This document shows, piece by piece, positions 47,201 to 59,252 of a DNA stretch of 64,000 nucleotides. The notes beneath the pieces were generated by a model. The model did not search any database and was not told where the DNA came from. It saw nothing but the letters and a program-made list of their open reading frames with translations. The position numbers and the translations under genes are program-made. Position 1 is the first letter of the stretch. The number at the start of each line of letters is the position of its first letter. This DNA comes from Schizophyllum amplum (taxonomy: Eukaryota; Basidiomycota; Agaricomycetes; Agaricales; Schizophyllaceae), in the NCBI GenBank assembly GCA_007026445.1, contig VDMD01000003.1:1984001-2048000 (forward strand). The letters run 5' to 3'.

Positions 47201-50200
47201 GGGTATGTTGGAGGTCGGGGGGCGTTACAATCGAAGTGCTAGTCAGCTCGTATATACATAAAGGGTATTCGAGCATCTTACCGAGCCTTGCCGGCAGATA
47301 GGTCAGACGCTAAACGTCGCCGACCGCGCAGCGAACGCGCCCCACAAGCGCCGTTCGTGACGTGACGTCACTATCGTCTCTTGCTTCCTCCCTCGTCGTC
47401 GTCCTCGCCGGCGACCGCCAGCGTCGCCCTTCGCGGTTTGCTTCAACCCCCAAAGGCTAGTGATTACGCTCTGGGCTCCAAGGTGCGCACCTCTGCTTGT
47501 TGCACTCGTAATACAGCTGACGAAAAATTCGAACATGTTCGTGTTGTTCAACGGCCTGGACCATCCCTCGGCGGCGTCCATCACCTATCGACAATCATCT
47601 TTGAGCTCCCAACGGCTCTTAGAGCCCGCGACTGTCCCGCTACCCGTCAAATACGCTCCTCCCCTCACGGCATCGTCAAATGCGCACGATCGGCCGGCGT
47701 GCGTCCCCCCCTCGTCTTCTCCAACAAGCGCAGGATTGAAATCACAGGCGGACGGTGCGTGCAAATCAACGTCAACCCGAATCCATGCTGACTATATAAG
47801 GACATTACAGCGAGCTCAGACAGCCGTCGACGAGCATGGAGCGTTCCCCACCGGGAGCGCGCTCTTCCATTTCCTGCGCGCTCTATCTCTGTCCACTCCT
47901 TACCCCCCTCGCCTGCCCCCCTTCGCCTTCCCACCCACTTCTCCCCCTCTTCACCCACATCTCCACTCTCGCTCCAGCTCTGAGGCATGATCAGAGTACG
48001 AGACACGATGCGCGCGCATAGGCTTCGCCTTGTCGCCGTACTCGCGGGCCCCCGTGCGCGGCGTTCGCGCTATGGGCGTCCCGAAAGCATCGCGCGAGGT
48101 CGGCATAGAGCTCTGCGGCCCGGGCGCAGGCTCGACAAGTTCTCGCTCTCGGAGGCGCATCCGCGGCGCGCAGCGCTTAATTGTGGCCACGGCGTGCCAG
48201 TCGCGCAACACGCCTACGCGAGTCGTTGCGCGCTGCGCCGATCGACACGCGGGAGGCGCTGCATGCACGCTCGACGCGGTAGGAGCAAGGGCGGCTCGAC
48301 ACGCTACCGGCAGCAGGAAGCGGGGTGTCGCGGGGAGCGAGGGCGGGGGTGTGACGCGCTGACGCGCGGCGCGGCAGGTGGCGGCACGAAGCGGCGGGAA
48401 GCGCGGTGACGGCGGCGTTGGCGGCGGCAGCGACGCGGCCATACCGGGGATCTGCAACGGCAGCGGCGACAGCGCGGGCGGTGAGCAGGCAGCGGGACCG
48501 TGGGCCGTAAGTCGCGGGCCGTACGTACGGCGTAGTTTTCAACACCTCATTTGCATGTATAATATCCCCAAAATAAGAGTTATTGACCACTGACAACGAA
48601 GAGTAATGTATATAATTCAACGGGCCTGAGGTTACAAATACCCCGGGGTCATATCTCAATATTGTCCAGCAGTTACTGACTCAGTACAGCTGGGCAATAT
48701 CGGAATACGACCCCCTGCAACTACAGGGGATATCTCAATACGGCCCCGGCCAATGGTGGACAGACGCGCCCGTCTACGAAATCAAGAACATGTATCATCG
48801 CAAAATCATGGATGTCGTCAAGGAAGCCTTCGAAGATGAACACGCCCTGGAATACCACATGCACGCTCACAAGTTGATGTGGACGCGTTCAAAACACGAT
48901 CTACCTATGCGCTGTTGGGGCGAGACATACACCTCCGACCGCGCACAGGAGATGGAAGAGGAGCTGGAGAATCTGGAGGGACCTGACGGCTGTGACCTCG
49001 AGCGTGTGCCCGTCTGGGCCATGCTCTTCAGCGACTCCACCCATCTGACAAACTTCGGCAATGCGTCTATGTGGCCAGTCTATCTCGCACTCGGCAACCT
49101 CTCGAAGTACACGCGGGGCAAACCGACATCGTACGCGCAACATCACATTGCTTATATTCCCTCCGTAAGTATTGTTGTTCAGACACAACGGGGCATTGAA
49201 GCTGATCGAGCTTGCACAGATTCCGGACGATTTCGATGACTGGTATCTACACCACTACAACAAGAAGGCACCTGATTACATCAAGACGCACATGAAGCGC
49301 GAGCTCATGCAGGCGGTCTGGAGGTTGCTCCTTGACGACGGTGTTGTCGAGTCGTACGAACACGGCTCCATCATGCATTGCGCGGACGAGATCGTCCGAC
49401 GGGCCTTCCTGCGCTTCTTCTCATACTCGACAGACTACGTTGAGAAGTACGTGCTGCCGACTTTTAGCTATCTAACCTGTCGCTGATCCTTCACACCCAA
49501 CAGAGTCCTCGTCGTCTGCCTCAAATTTCTGGGCAAATGTCTCTGCCCACGGTGCATGATAGAGAAGAAACAAGTACGCGAGCTCGGCATGATTCGTGAC
49601 ATGCGCCGGCGGGAGCGGACGCGGAGGGTGGATACGGTTCGTCATCAAGCGCGCGTGAAGAGCGCCCGAAAACTTATATTCGAGAGTGGACGGGCCGTCA
49701 ACGGCGAGCCTGTTGATGACGCCTTGAGAAATGATGGCTCAACACCGATTTCGGTAAGCAGATAGACCGTCGTCCGCCGCCTCACTGAAGCTCACCCATC
49801 ATTTACCAGAATGCATTCTCCGAGAAGCTTTTTCCTCTTGGCTTTGACCACTTCAAGATGCATCCTGTCGACATGCTCCATGACTTTGAGGTGGGAGAAT
49901 GGAAGGCAATCTTCGCGCATCTCGTGCGGATGCTTTACAGCATGAAGGGTGATTTAGTGCAAGAGTTGAATCGTCGGTGAGCATGCTTTACCTGTGTTGA
50001 GGTCATGTGCTGACATTGTACGCAGGTTTCGCAATGTACCAACCTTTCTACGGGACGCTATCCGACGATTTGCCAACAACGTGGCGGAGATGAAGAAGTT
50101 AGCCGGTCACAACTTCGAGGACATTCTCCAGGTATAATTATATTCGCTGTTAACACGGCATATCTCTGACGCTCCCTTGCCACCAGACCGCTATGCCGTG

Positions 50201-52028
50201 CTTTGAGAAGCTCTTTCCCAACAAAGCGCACCAAAAAATTGTTCTCGACATGCTCTTCGACCTAGGTCACTGGCATGGCCTCGCAAAATTACGCCTACAC
50301 ACTGAGTCGACGATGGCATCGCTAGACTATGCGACGCGGGAGCTCGGGAAATCGATTCGGTCTTTCGAAAACATCGCGAGCACATACGACACTCGGGAAC
50401 TCCCTGGTGAGGCAGCAGCTCGAGTACGACGCAAGCAGAAGGCGGCTGCAAAGTCAACGGGGCAGCAGGCCCAAGACGCCGGCCCGGTACGACAGCCAGC
50501 CTCTGAATCTGTGAAACGGGTATTCGACCGTAAGAGCTACAAAAAACACTCACTCGGTGACTACGCTTGGGCAATCAGGTACTGGGGTACGACCGACAAC
50601 GTCTCAACTCAATGGGTGCGTATTTCATGATGCAGGCTAGTTCTGTGACTGACGAGCTCCCTAGGGAGAGATGGAGCACCGGCGTATTAAGCGGTACTAC
50701 TCTCGCACGAACAAGAATGAGCATGCCGTTCAAATAGCTCGATTTGAACGGCGCGACCACCAGCTCCGTGCCATGAAACAGCAGAAGAAGCGCCAACACC
50801 ATGGAGGGACACTTCCCAACGTTCTCACCGTCGCCGCGAGCGCGCATGAGCCACTGCCTGCGTCTGACCCTTCCAATACGACACACATCTCGAAGAGTCT
50901 TAAGTTCCATGAGCACGTCACTGTGTATCTCGGAGACCGCTTGGATGATCCTGCTTTGAAGGTGAGCGAGATGTTCGCGCTTTTACAGCTGTATTTGACT
51001 CACATGATCCAGACATTTCTGTGCAAACTCAAGGAACATCTTCTGTCGCGTGTTCGGGAAAGCAGCGAACCCAACATCGAGTACACTGCATACGAGCGCA
51101 ACCAGATCGTCTTCGAGAAGGATCGGATATACAAGCACAAGACGATCCGTGCTAGCTACACATCATACGATGTTCGTCGCAAGCAGGATCCGCTCAACCC
51201 TAGTAACCACGCCGATATCATGGTTCTCTCTGACGGCGATGACGAGCACCCTTACTGGTACGGCCGCATCCTCGGTGTCTTCCATGCCCATGTCCTCGAC
51301 CTCGCTGTTCCCGGCTCACGCAGTCAGCGCTGGGAATTTGTGTACGTGCGCTGGTTCTCCTTGGACAGAAAGTATCGTCACGGCTTTAGGGCGAAGCGTC
51401 ATCCTCGAGTCCACTTCATGCATGCCACGAGCTCTGAAGCGTTTGGCTTCATTGACCCAAAGGACATTGTTCGTGCAGTCCATGCCGTCCCGGCATTTGC
51501 ACATGGGAGAACAGCTGACTATCTGGCGGGCCCGACGATCGCCCGCCCACAAGGTGAAGTAGATGATTACAAGTTTCACTATATATCCATGTAAGGACCT
51601 CTTTGACCCGGTCAGGTGCTGTAATAGCTCATGATTTGAACAGGTTTGCGGACCGCGACACCCTCATGCGCTTCCGTGGCGGCGGCGTCGGACACAAGGC
51701 GACCCGCGAAGCGACACGAGAACTGGAAGCAGAGTCCGAGCGTCTCGCAGGCTTTCGTCAGCCAAAGGCTGAGCCCACCTCCTGTGACGACAGGAGCGAC
51801 GTGGACGGGGATGCCATCTCTGACGATGGCGATGATGACGAAGACTGGGTAGTGGGAGGGCAAGCAGAGGATGATGAAGACGAGGAGGAGGAGGAGGAAA
51901 ATGAGGAGGGGGAGGAAGATGGGAATGAGGATGAGGATGATGGTGATGATGCAGGGTGGGAGGACGTGGACTCGGAGAACGAGATGGGCGAGCTCACGGC
52001 TGAAAGCCTAGGTTACGCCGACTGGTGA
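44258..52028 (+). pseudogene. Plavaka-type transposase of the inner element, split by an insertion
   Basis: This encodes a KDZ-superfamily cut-and-paste transposase. The N-terminus has a C2H2-like finger (CHHCKRTGF...LHISQC), then a low-complexity region. The catalytic-domain signature is DSTHLTNFGNASMWPVYLAL followed by GNLSKYTRGKP. A Cys cluster (CLCPRCMIEKKQ) and the DMLHDFEVGEWKAIF segment follow. A GEMEHRRIKRYYSRTNKN block then leads into a C-terminal part ending in a long acidic tail (about residues D/E-rich from 51.8 to 52.0 kb). Many introns splice cleanly. At 45549 the frame is interrupted by a 3.2 kb element; across it the codons for Tyr-Gln and Trp-Trp join in frame. No other lesion was noticed, so inactivation looks recent. 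Confidence 0.8.
45550..48749. mobile_element. 3.2-kb TIR element inserted in the inner transposase gene
   Basis: CCAAT is present at 45545-45549 and again at 48750-48754, a likely 5-bp target-site duplication. Inverted ends share ggggtcgtattccgatat (from 45576; complement ending at 48713), followed by a palindromic cccagcagtacagtg...ctgctggg segment that also forms a small hairpin. The outermost 26-45 bp pair less well. The inside is GC-rich, low-complexity on the left (45.7-46.3 kb), and carries no recognisable transposase, so it is probably non-autonomous. Long frames on all strands between 45.7 and 48.5 kb are Pro/Arg/Ala-rich and I regard them as compositional. Confidence 0.75.
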
Positions 52029-52361
52029 GCGCTTTCAAGCGCAGTTTATTGTTTGAACTGCACTAGCTGTACACGAACATAGGCGCGGATTCTCTGTATG
52101 ATTCAATAACTATATAGTAACACGACCCAGGCTCTCGTAGTCTCCCCGCCGGGCCCACCTCAGGATCGGAGCTGATAGAATTTCGCCAGCCTGATCGAGG
52201 CTGACCACTTAGCCGGCATCCTGGTAAGGGCTGATACATGTACACCTGAGATGATCACCCTTATAGGATACTCAGCAAGTATCATCCCCGGTCAGGGCGT
52301 TGTGGGTCCAGCGCGCCTGATAGTTCCGGTAAGGGCTGATCCCCTTTTGGCTTTTTTCGTG

Positions 52362-55300
52362 ATGGTGGTCACTGGAAGGTATAATATGCACAGCGCGCTC
52401 GATGGCACCAACGGGGATGAAGTCGACTGCCACCGGCTTGAGTATAATGTAATTCGAAGCCGAGTGTCGTCCGAGTGTCCTGAACCTGCGTACATAGGCA
52501 AGATCAATCCGTCGTGCGCACACCTCGAGGTTAATGAACGCGTGAGCAATACCGAACTCGTATTCCTTGTCGACACCACTGCCGACGTTGATCAGCACAC
52601 CGTCGTAGCGCGTGCCTTGCTTCTGCCAATCTGAATTTGCTCGGATGAGGTCGACACGTTCATGCGAGCTCATCATGCACACGAAGCGTGCTCGGATAAG
52701 GCGGTACTGTCGAACCTGCATATTCTTTTCAGAAAGCAGTATAATTGCGATGGAGAAATGAATGGCAGACATACGACTGAGGCATGCAGAGTGTCAGGGC
52801 CCTCTTGGAGCCCATGGACTTGACGCAGGTAGCTCGACAGCTGCTTCGTCGCGATTTTTGGCTGCTCAACGTGCCGGAGCTTGTCCATCACTGAGAAGAA
52901 GGTGAATAGACCTCGCTCCCGCGCTGCAAGCGTAATGCGCTGTGGAGGAGCTGAGGGAGGTCTGTCGTCACCTTCTGATATGGCATCCTCTTGCGCCTCG
53001 ATGTACGCGTCATACTGGTCTATATCCGCACGTATTTTGAGGATAACATCGCGCTCCTTGGCGGTTCTGGTTAACTGCCGGCGTGATTAGCAATAAAGCT
53101 GCAGTCAGAGGAAATGATCGAGAAACTAAGTACCTCATTAGAGACAGTAACAGACCGCTTGCTGCTTCGTTTGTAGTCCCGCTTCAGCTGGGGATGTAGC
53201 CTTTCACCGAGACCTGTCTCGTAATTGTCGCTCGGACCCTTCCTCCGGATGATATCGGACGCGTGCGAGAAGGAATGATGCTTCGGCCAATTGAATTGCA
53301 GTCCAAGGTCCTCGTCGCGTAACATCTAGGAATTGATCAGCGACCAGTGGTAAAAAAGGTGCACACGTGGATTACTTGCCTTGGTCTCATGGTCATAAAG
53401 CGCGACTTGGCTGTCAAGATCCTCTAACGTCACTTCGGTGTGAACCTTGAATGACTTGGTCAACAGGTGGATGATGGCCAGAGCGCGAAGTGCGCGCAGA
53501 ATTGTATCTTGATATTCGATTTTGAAGAAGCCTTCCAGGTACATTGGCATGTACTATAGGCGTTAGCGCGTAGTGGCGGCGAAGGACTGAGGATCCCGAC
53601 TCACTCTCAAGATCTGTCCTTGTTCATTTCCCGTGATGTACTTGAGTTCGGTGATGCCAACACGAAAATGGTGAACGCCCGGGAAGCGCGTGCAGAGTTT
53701 GAAGCTTGAGAAAATTAGCTGACAGGGGCGCAAGGGGCATGGACGTGTACGCACCACTGATCCAAGACGTCTAGTGCATCATCATCCAGAACATATAATA
53801 TCCACTGCCACCAATGTCTTCCCCATTCGCCTTGTTCAATCTGATGCAAGGGATCAAGGATAAATGCCTCAAAAATGCTGAACTGACAACCAAAAATATC
53901 GATGAATGTGTTCTAAAACCAAGGACTCTAAATATGCCGCTCAACAGCGGCAAGAATTACGACGTACCGGGAGCAGCCGCAGCGACTGCTGCAATAACAC
54001 TTCGCGTTTAGCTTTCTTTGTTTTGCGTTGCTTGGCCTTCTGAATCAGTTCAGTCGTGCCCTCCGTTGTGCGCTTGGGCCAATGGAGTGCCAAGTCCCAG
54101 AGATTGTCGGTCGGAACGAGGCACATAGGGCATGGGAAGCCACTTTGCGGCCCGAGAATACCAGCGATTCGACACCTATAGCAAGAGCGTAAGCTAGAAG
54201 CGGTATATCTTCACAGACAGCCTACATTTCTTCATAATCACTCGAGGCGACAACACATATCGGATGGCCTTTGATGTCAAGGCTGATGTGGCTCATATTG
54301 AAGCAGCTGCCGAACCGAACAGCCGTCTTCATATCAGAAAACACGAGCTCGTATGCCTTATGATACACGCAAGCTCGGTGAAGCGCTAGGTCACTAGCAT
54401 TGTCTTTGCGCAGACCGTTGACCTGAAGTTTGGTCAATGTTATGCGGGTTCTCGCCGCGGAACCCGCCTTTGGTGAATATGGATGGACAGGACTCGCCGC
54501 TCGCGGCCCCCGTCGCCTCGGCGAAGCGGACATTCTCTGTGCTCGGCTGGGGTGAAGACGGAGATCAATGCTCACCACAGGAAGAAATCCAATGAGGCTT
54601 GCACGCCCTCGACCACCAAGATCATTGCGATCGGCCTTGGGAATGTTCCCGACCCAGAGGTACAAGGCCCAGTACTTTACGTTGCCAAATGCGGTGACAT
54701 GGGTAGCATCAACGTAAAGCTGGATATATATGATGAATGACGAGGGTCCGTTTTTGCACTGTCGGTCGTTTAGCAGCAGAACGTATCAAGGTGTGCAAAT
54801 GCCGGGACGACTTACCTGTAAATTCCACCAGTCATCCCCGGCAGATGCTTCCTCCCATACACGCATCAGTCCACCACCTGGCCTGGCCATATAGCGGCGC
54901 TCGGGGTAGAGATGCAGTCGGTCCGCAAGCGCCTCATCTTCCAGCACTTCCCTGACGACGGGGAGTATGCGCTTGTAGTGCACGGCATAGGTACGGGCTG
55001 CCTGTTTCGGATAGTCGACTTGGATATCGGCTCGTATGTACTGGTCATTTTTAGCAACTATAAGGCGCACCCATAATCTTTGTGTACGTACTTGGGCGGC
55101 CTCACCCTCCTCCTGCGCAAGCTCTTTTAAGATGCGGTGGAAGTCCCGAGAGGTCTTCAATGGTGATCCGGGGTCTGGCGCCTTGCGCTGGTTGAGTGCG
55201 AGCTGCGCGTTGATCTGCGGATCTGCAGTGTCGAAGCGCACGAAGAGTTCGGCCTGCTCGAAGTCTTCTCGAGAGCCGAATGCATGCCATGGGGGTGCTT

Positions 55301-55961
55301 GATTGGCAAATGCGCGCGGCAGTACGGGGACAGTGGCAGGGGCTGTATCTGCACTGTAGACCCTGGATTTACGACCGCTATGAGGGTGATATTCAACCCA
55401 AACCTCGAGCTCGCGTAGCTGGGCAGGACGCGCGCCTGGAATGCCGAGCTCAGATTCATCGGAGTCACTGGACGACGAGTCTGATCGTGAGAATACCACC
55501 GAAGATGCTGTTTGTCATCGTCAGAATACAGAAGAACAAAGACGTATAGTACACGCACGATCATGAGGATGATCAGTCTCGATCTCTGTTCCCCCAATGA
55601 CCTGACGGCGGCGTTTGCGAGGAGGGGGGTGATAGCAAGAACCATTGGATGGCGCAGAGGACCCATCGGAGCTTGACGAACTATGCTCATGATCGAGTTC
55701 ATGAGTTCCTAGGATGGTCTGCGATCCGCCGGCGTCTGGCGTTGCACCTGCCGCAGAGTAGTTGCTGGCTCGATCACTGCCTTGCTGCTTCAAGTTTGCA
55801 CGGCAGACTTTCCGGTGATTCATCAATCCATTACGCCGTCTTGAACACAGGCGCTGACAGTCAGGACATGGGACAAGGCCAGCGCGTTGAACGGGAGCGT
55901 CAAGGTTGTTGGCTTGGTGGCGGCGCTGACGATTGGCGGACTGCTTGCGGGCACGCGTCAT
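52362..55961 (-). pseudogene. Plavaka-type transposase of the outer element, 3' end displaced
   Basis: The start at 55961 (MTRARKQSANRQRRHQ) leads into a Cys-rich finger (CPDCQRLCSRRRNGLMNHRKVC). Exons then give FNWP-type N-terminal pieces, the catalytic-domain signature YVDATHVTAFGNVKYWALYL followed by WVGNIPKADRN, a CPMCLVPTDNLWDL cluster, ILDPLHQIEQGEWGRHWW, the YETGLGERLHPQLKRDYKRS block, and RYDGVLINVGSGVDKEYEFG. The frame meets the end of the inner element at AVHIIPSSDHH. The true final 22 codons lie 10.6 kb away at 41693-41763. Any transcript reading on from 52361 would add foreign residues to a stop at 52272. No other lesion was seen. Confidence 0.8.
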
Positions 55962-56705
55962 GAGTAGCTGGATGGATTTACGATGAAAGCAGCATATAGA
56001 GAATGGAATGAGGGATTGTCATCGATGTACAGTACAGTGCTCGGAGGCAGGAGAAGACGATCACCGGGACATCGGTGCGGTTTCCGGAGAAGTGCTATTC
56101 GCATTTCCCGAGGAAAAGCGCGGCGCTAAGTACAGCGAAGATGTAAGTAAAAGATATACATATCCCCGTCGCTTCATTCACTAGCCGTCTCGCGGAATAT
56201 GCGTTGCAGTGTTCGGGTGGTACAGTATCCGATGCGCGCGGCGCTCGACACGGCCGAACTCGGCGCGACATCGTTTGATGTGGGAGGCGACTTGGAGGAT
56301 GTCGAAGCTGTGGGTGAGTGAGAGTATGCCGTGGACGAGGAGGTGCGGCGCGGTGAAGAAGTACCAGTGCGGACTCGGAGGGCATTGTTGTCCGAAAGGG
56401 GTAATCGCATCAAGCGCGCCGCGGGAGCACTCATCAGCTCGTTTCTCGAGAGGGAGTGTGGTAGGGAAGGAATCGTGATTACTGGTGGTGGGGAAGATAT
56501 GTAGGAGTAAGTGTTGAATGTATGGAAGGGAACGAGTGAGGTGAGAGAGGAGTAAAACCTCGGGACTGGCGGACGGGGCAAGGGCAAGCGGGCGCACCGT
56601 GATTGGCACGTGAGTTCAGTTCGATTCTCGGTTGTATTCGACAGCATTGGAATAAACATTCCCACTGCGCTTAGCTAACACTGAGTCTCAATTGACATAT
56701 ATCTA
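55962..56705. other. Intergenic region within the outer element
   Basis: Lies between the two minus-strand genes of the outer element. Open minus frames (56095-56665) are Ser/Pro-rich and unrecognised. I see no clear exon chain. Confidence 0.4.
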
Positions 56706-58150
56706 TTACTCATCTCCAGCTTCACCTTCGTCCTGCTGCTCACCTGCCTCTCCATTTTCCTTGTCAGCCCGCAAACGTTTCTCGCGCGCCGCCGCCTCTT
56801 CCGCCTCTCGCTCCTCCTCCTCAAGAGCGGCCTCTTCAGCGAGAGCGTCTTCAAATACCTGCATATCCTGTGCCTCCTCGTCCATCTCCTCAGTGGCGCC
56901 TTCAGCAGGGAAAAGGTCCTTGTTGAAGTCGCCGACCAGGCGCCCGATGCGTGCTCTACCGGTTGCCGTCTTCTTGCTGTTCTCGAGCTTGCGCAGCTGG
57001 TCGCGGTAGAAGCGCCCGAACTGACACTCGTCGCTCCCGGCCTCGGAAAGTTCACTTGCACTCGTCAGAACGAAGTAGGCCTAGAGCTGGTGAGATACAG
57101 AAAGCAGCATCGGATACAAGTCACGCACAATTGTCGCCGCAAAAGCCAACATGGGCAGCGTGACCTCTCGGACACACATCAATCTGCCGTTTGTTGCCCG
57201 GGCCTTCGACGCTGGCCGACCAGTCAGCACAGATGACTTGCCGTAGAGGGCAACACGCAGGATCTGGAACGTAGCGTTAGAGAGACGGTGCGCAAAGACG
57301 GTCAGACTCACACGCAAGATACAAGGCCCACGCATGTAGCCATCGAGGCGGACACGCGCCGAGGTCGGAGGGTTATCATAGAGAAACAACTTGTTCTTGA
57401 GAAGCTCTTGAACCTTCGCTAGAGTGATGCGCTTCTTCTTGTCCCCGAACTCCAGCGCCGGGAAGTCCTGAGAGTCGACGTCGAAGACAGCGGTGGCGAC
57501 GCCGAGTACAGCATCTACTGTCGCCGTACGCATCGTTCGCTGGCCCTCCTTGATCTGAGGAAGTCAGTATACGCCGAAATCGAGTGGCAACAGACATACC
57601 TGACGACGCGTCTGCGCGTAGTTCAGCTGCGAGATGATGTTGGAGGGGCAAACGGACTTGATGAGCTCGGCATCGCGCCTTGCCTGCTCGTCGACGTTAG
57701 TTGAGTCTGTATTATTCTCGTCCTCCTCATCAACATTTGAGTCGTCGTCGTCGGAGGCAGGTGTGAGAAGTTCGAGGGCTGCCGGTTCGGTCCACATCTG
57801 GAAGCAGAGGGTGATCTTCTTGCCGATGTGGATAGCGGTCTTGTTGTCTTTGCTGGGCTCCGTGTTCTTTCGCTTGCGAGGGGGCGCCTCCTCCGACTCG
57901 GACTCGCTGTCCTTGTTGTCGCGCTTGGCCTGAAGGTTCTTAAGGTCGCTGAGCGTGCGCCGCTGGTCTTGACTCATCTGCGCGACCTCCCGCTGTAGGT
58001 GGTCTATGGCCTTTGATAATCTGTTAGCATGACAGTCAGATAATATAGATCACAACGCACCTCAGCCTGCTCGCGGATAGTCTTGTGCAACTCCCTCCGA
58101 GGTGTTTTCTGCGCCTTCTGGGGAGGCGAGGGATCTTCGTTGTTCGACAT
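56706..58150 (-). CDS. Plavaka-associated accessory protein, DUF6698-like
   Basis: Multi-exon gene: exon 1 is 58061-58150, exon 2 is 57600-58010, and the last exon ends at 56706. The N-terminus is charged with a coiled-coil-like stretch (REQAE-AIDHLQREVAQM) and a KRK-type nuclear signal. The middle holds CFQMWTEPAALELLTPASDDD and YMRGPCILR. The next block (VALYGKSSVLTG...VREVTLPMLAFAATIAYFVL) corresponds in position to the SxASIAYIACQVRF block of the gene at 42331. It is followed by a FGRFYRDQLRKLEN helix and FNKDLFPAEG, like the WWNRxxF end. An acidic C-terminus closes it. I infer it is the outer element's counterpart of the inner element's DUF6698-like gene. Function is unknown. Confidence 0.6.
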
Positions 58151-58356
58151 GGTGGATGGGGAGTGACTGGCATGGGATCAAGGGCCTTAAATCGTCTCGG
58201 ATGGCATCAGTATCGTTGCCACTGGTTGCCACCGAAACACGGGCCGTCACTGACAAGCCCTGGCTCCAGAAATCTGTCATAAATGACAGAATATGACGCA
58301 CCCAAAGGCATAAAAAGCGCGCAATCTGGCGCACCAGAGTTCATTCCTGTACCTTC

Positions 58357-59252
58357 ATGATGGCATCCTCTCGCGACGACTTGGCAGATCCGCTCGTGGA
58401 TGAGCGTCTGCTGCCTCACATTGTAAGTCAACAATTGTGGGCGAAGATTATACACTCACCATTCGATTAGTTTACGGATAACAACCCGTTGGACCCGCTG
58501 CGAGGTCCCCCGTCGCCTCGCAGACTCCTCGAGCCTGAGAACACGGACATGTTCGTATGTCACACCGCCAATCGTATGGCACGGCCTACAATTGGGTCAG
58601 TCCTCCCTCTCCTAGTGAGAGCCATGCAGACTTACCGACTTCTCGTTATACAGGAGCTGCGTCGAGACGCTCACTCGCCCAGGCTGGTGCCGAACCAACC
58701 TGGACCCACCGATGCAGCACGGCCCGTTCCTGATGCCGCAGGAGGCCAACGACGAGTGGTATGAGCTAGCGGTGCGTGTCAGAGGATGTTCCTTCATACC
58801 AATCTGACTCCTAGAAGATGCGTCAGGATTATACGGATGCAAACACAATCGTCGATACTCAGCTTATCGCGCGCCACTGGCCTGAGCATGTCGGCCATAG
58901 GGAGGTCTACCACTACGCCCCGTTCTACCACAACCTCTTCCCAAACGAGTTCCCCTTGCTGGAGAGAGTGGCGCCGCACCTCAGTCAAGCCGCGCGCGGT
59001 ATCCTCAGCGATGCGGCGCCGACTGTCCGCGACTTACCAGTTGGTGTACTCAGCCTCGACGCTGACCGTCCTACTACGGAGGCATTCGAGATGGGGAGTG
59101 AGATCATAGTTCGGCTGCAGGAAGTCTTATATTACCTCTCCCTGCGCAAAGTGGACAGAGCGCAGGAGGTAGCGGAGGCGTTGGTGCAGTGCAGCCGCGC
59201 GGTTCGGCTTCTGGTGCAGCTGGAGCGTGACGGACTGAATAACAACATCTAG
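58357..59252 (+). CDS. Hypothetical protein, divergent partner in the outer element
   Basis: Four exons (58357-58422, 58471-58595, 58654-58771, 58815-59252) with consistent phases encode 248 residues. I do not recognise a domain. Visible features are a Pro-rich N-terminal quarter, a HYAPFYHNLFPNEFPLLER segment, and a C-terminal predicted helix pair (VRLQEVLYYLSLRKVDRAQ and VAEALVQCSRAVRLLVQLER). It starts 206 bp from the divergently transcribed accessory gene at 58150, so the two probably share a promoter region. The inner Plavaka element has no equivalent. It could be outer-element cargo or the first host gene beyond an unrecognised element end. A second ATG at 58360 is equally possible. Confidence 0.65.

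Larger units (their letters stand above)
41764..52361 (+). mobile_element. Inner Plavaka-type (KDZ superfamily) DNA transposon
   Basis: The ends are inverted: cacgaaaaaagcgcacctgg on the left and the complement cacgaaaaaagccaaaagg on the right, both continuing to an atcagc word about 20 bp in. AT flanks each end. Inside are a DUF6698-like gene (minus) and a transposase gene (plus), divergently arranged. GC-rich subterminal words such as ctgatcgg, atcagcgct and gcgctatcgg are scattered over 41.77-42.06 and 52.13-52.36 kb. It is inserted in the last exon of another Plavaka transposase and is itself interrupted by a 3.2 kb element. Without that insert it would be about 7.4 kb. Confidence 0.75.
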
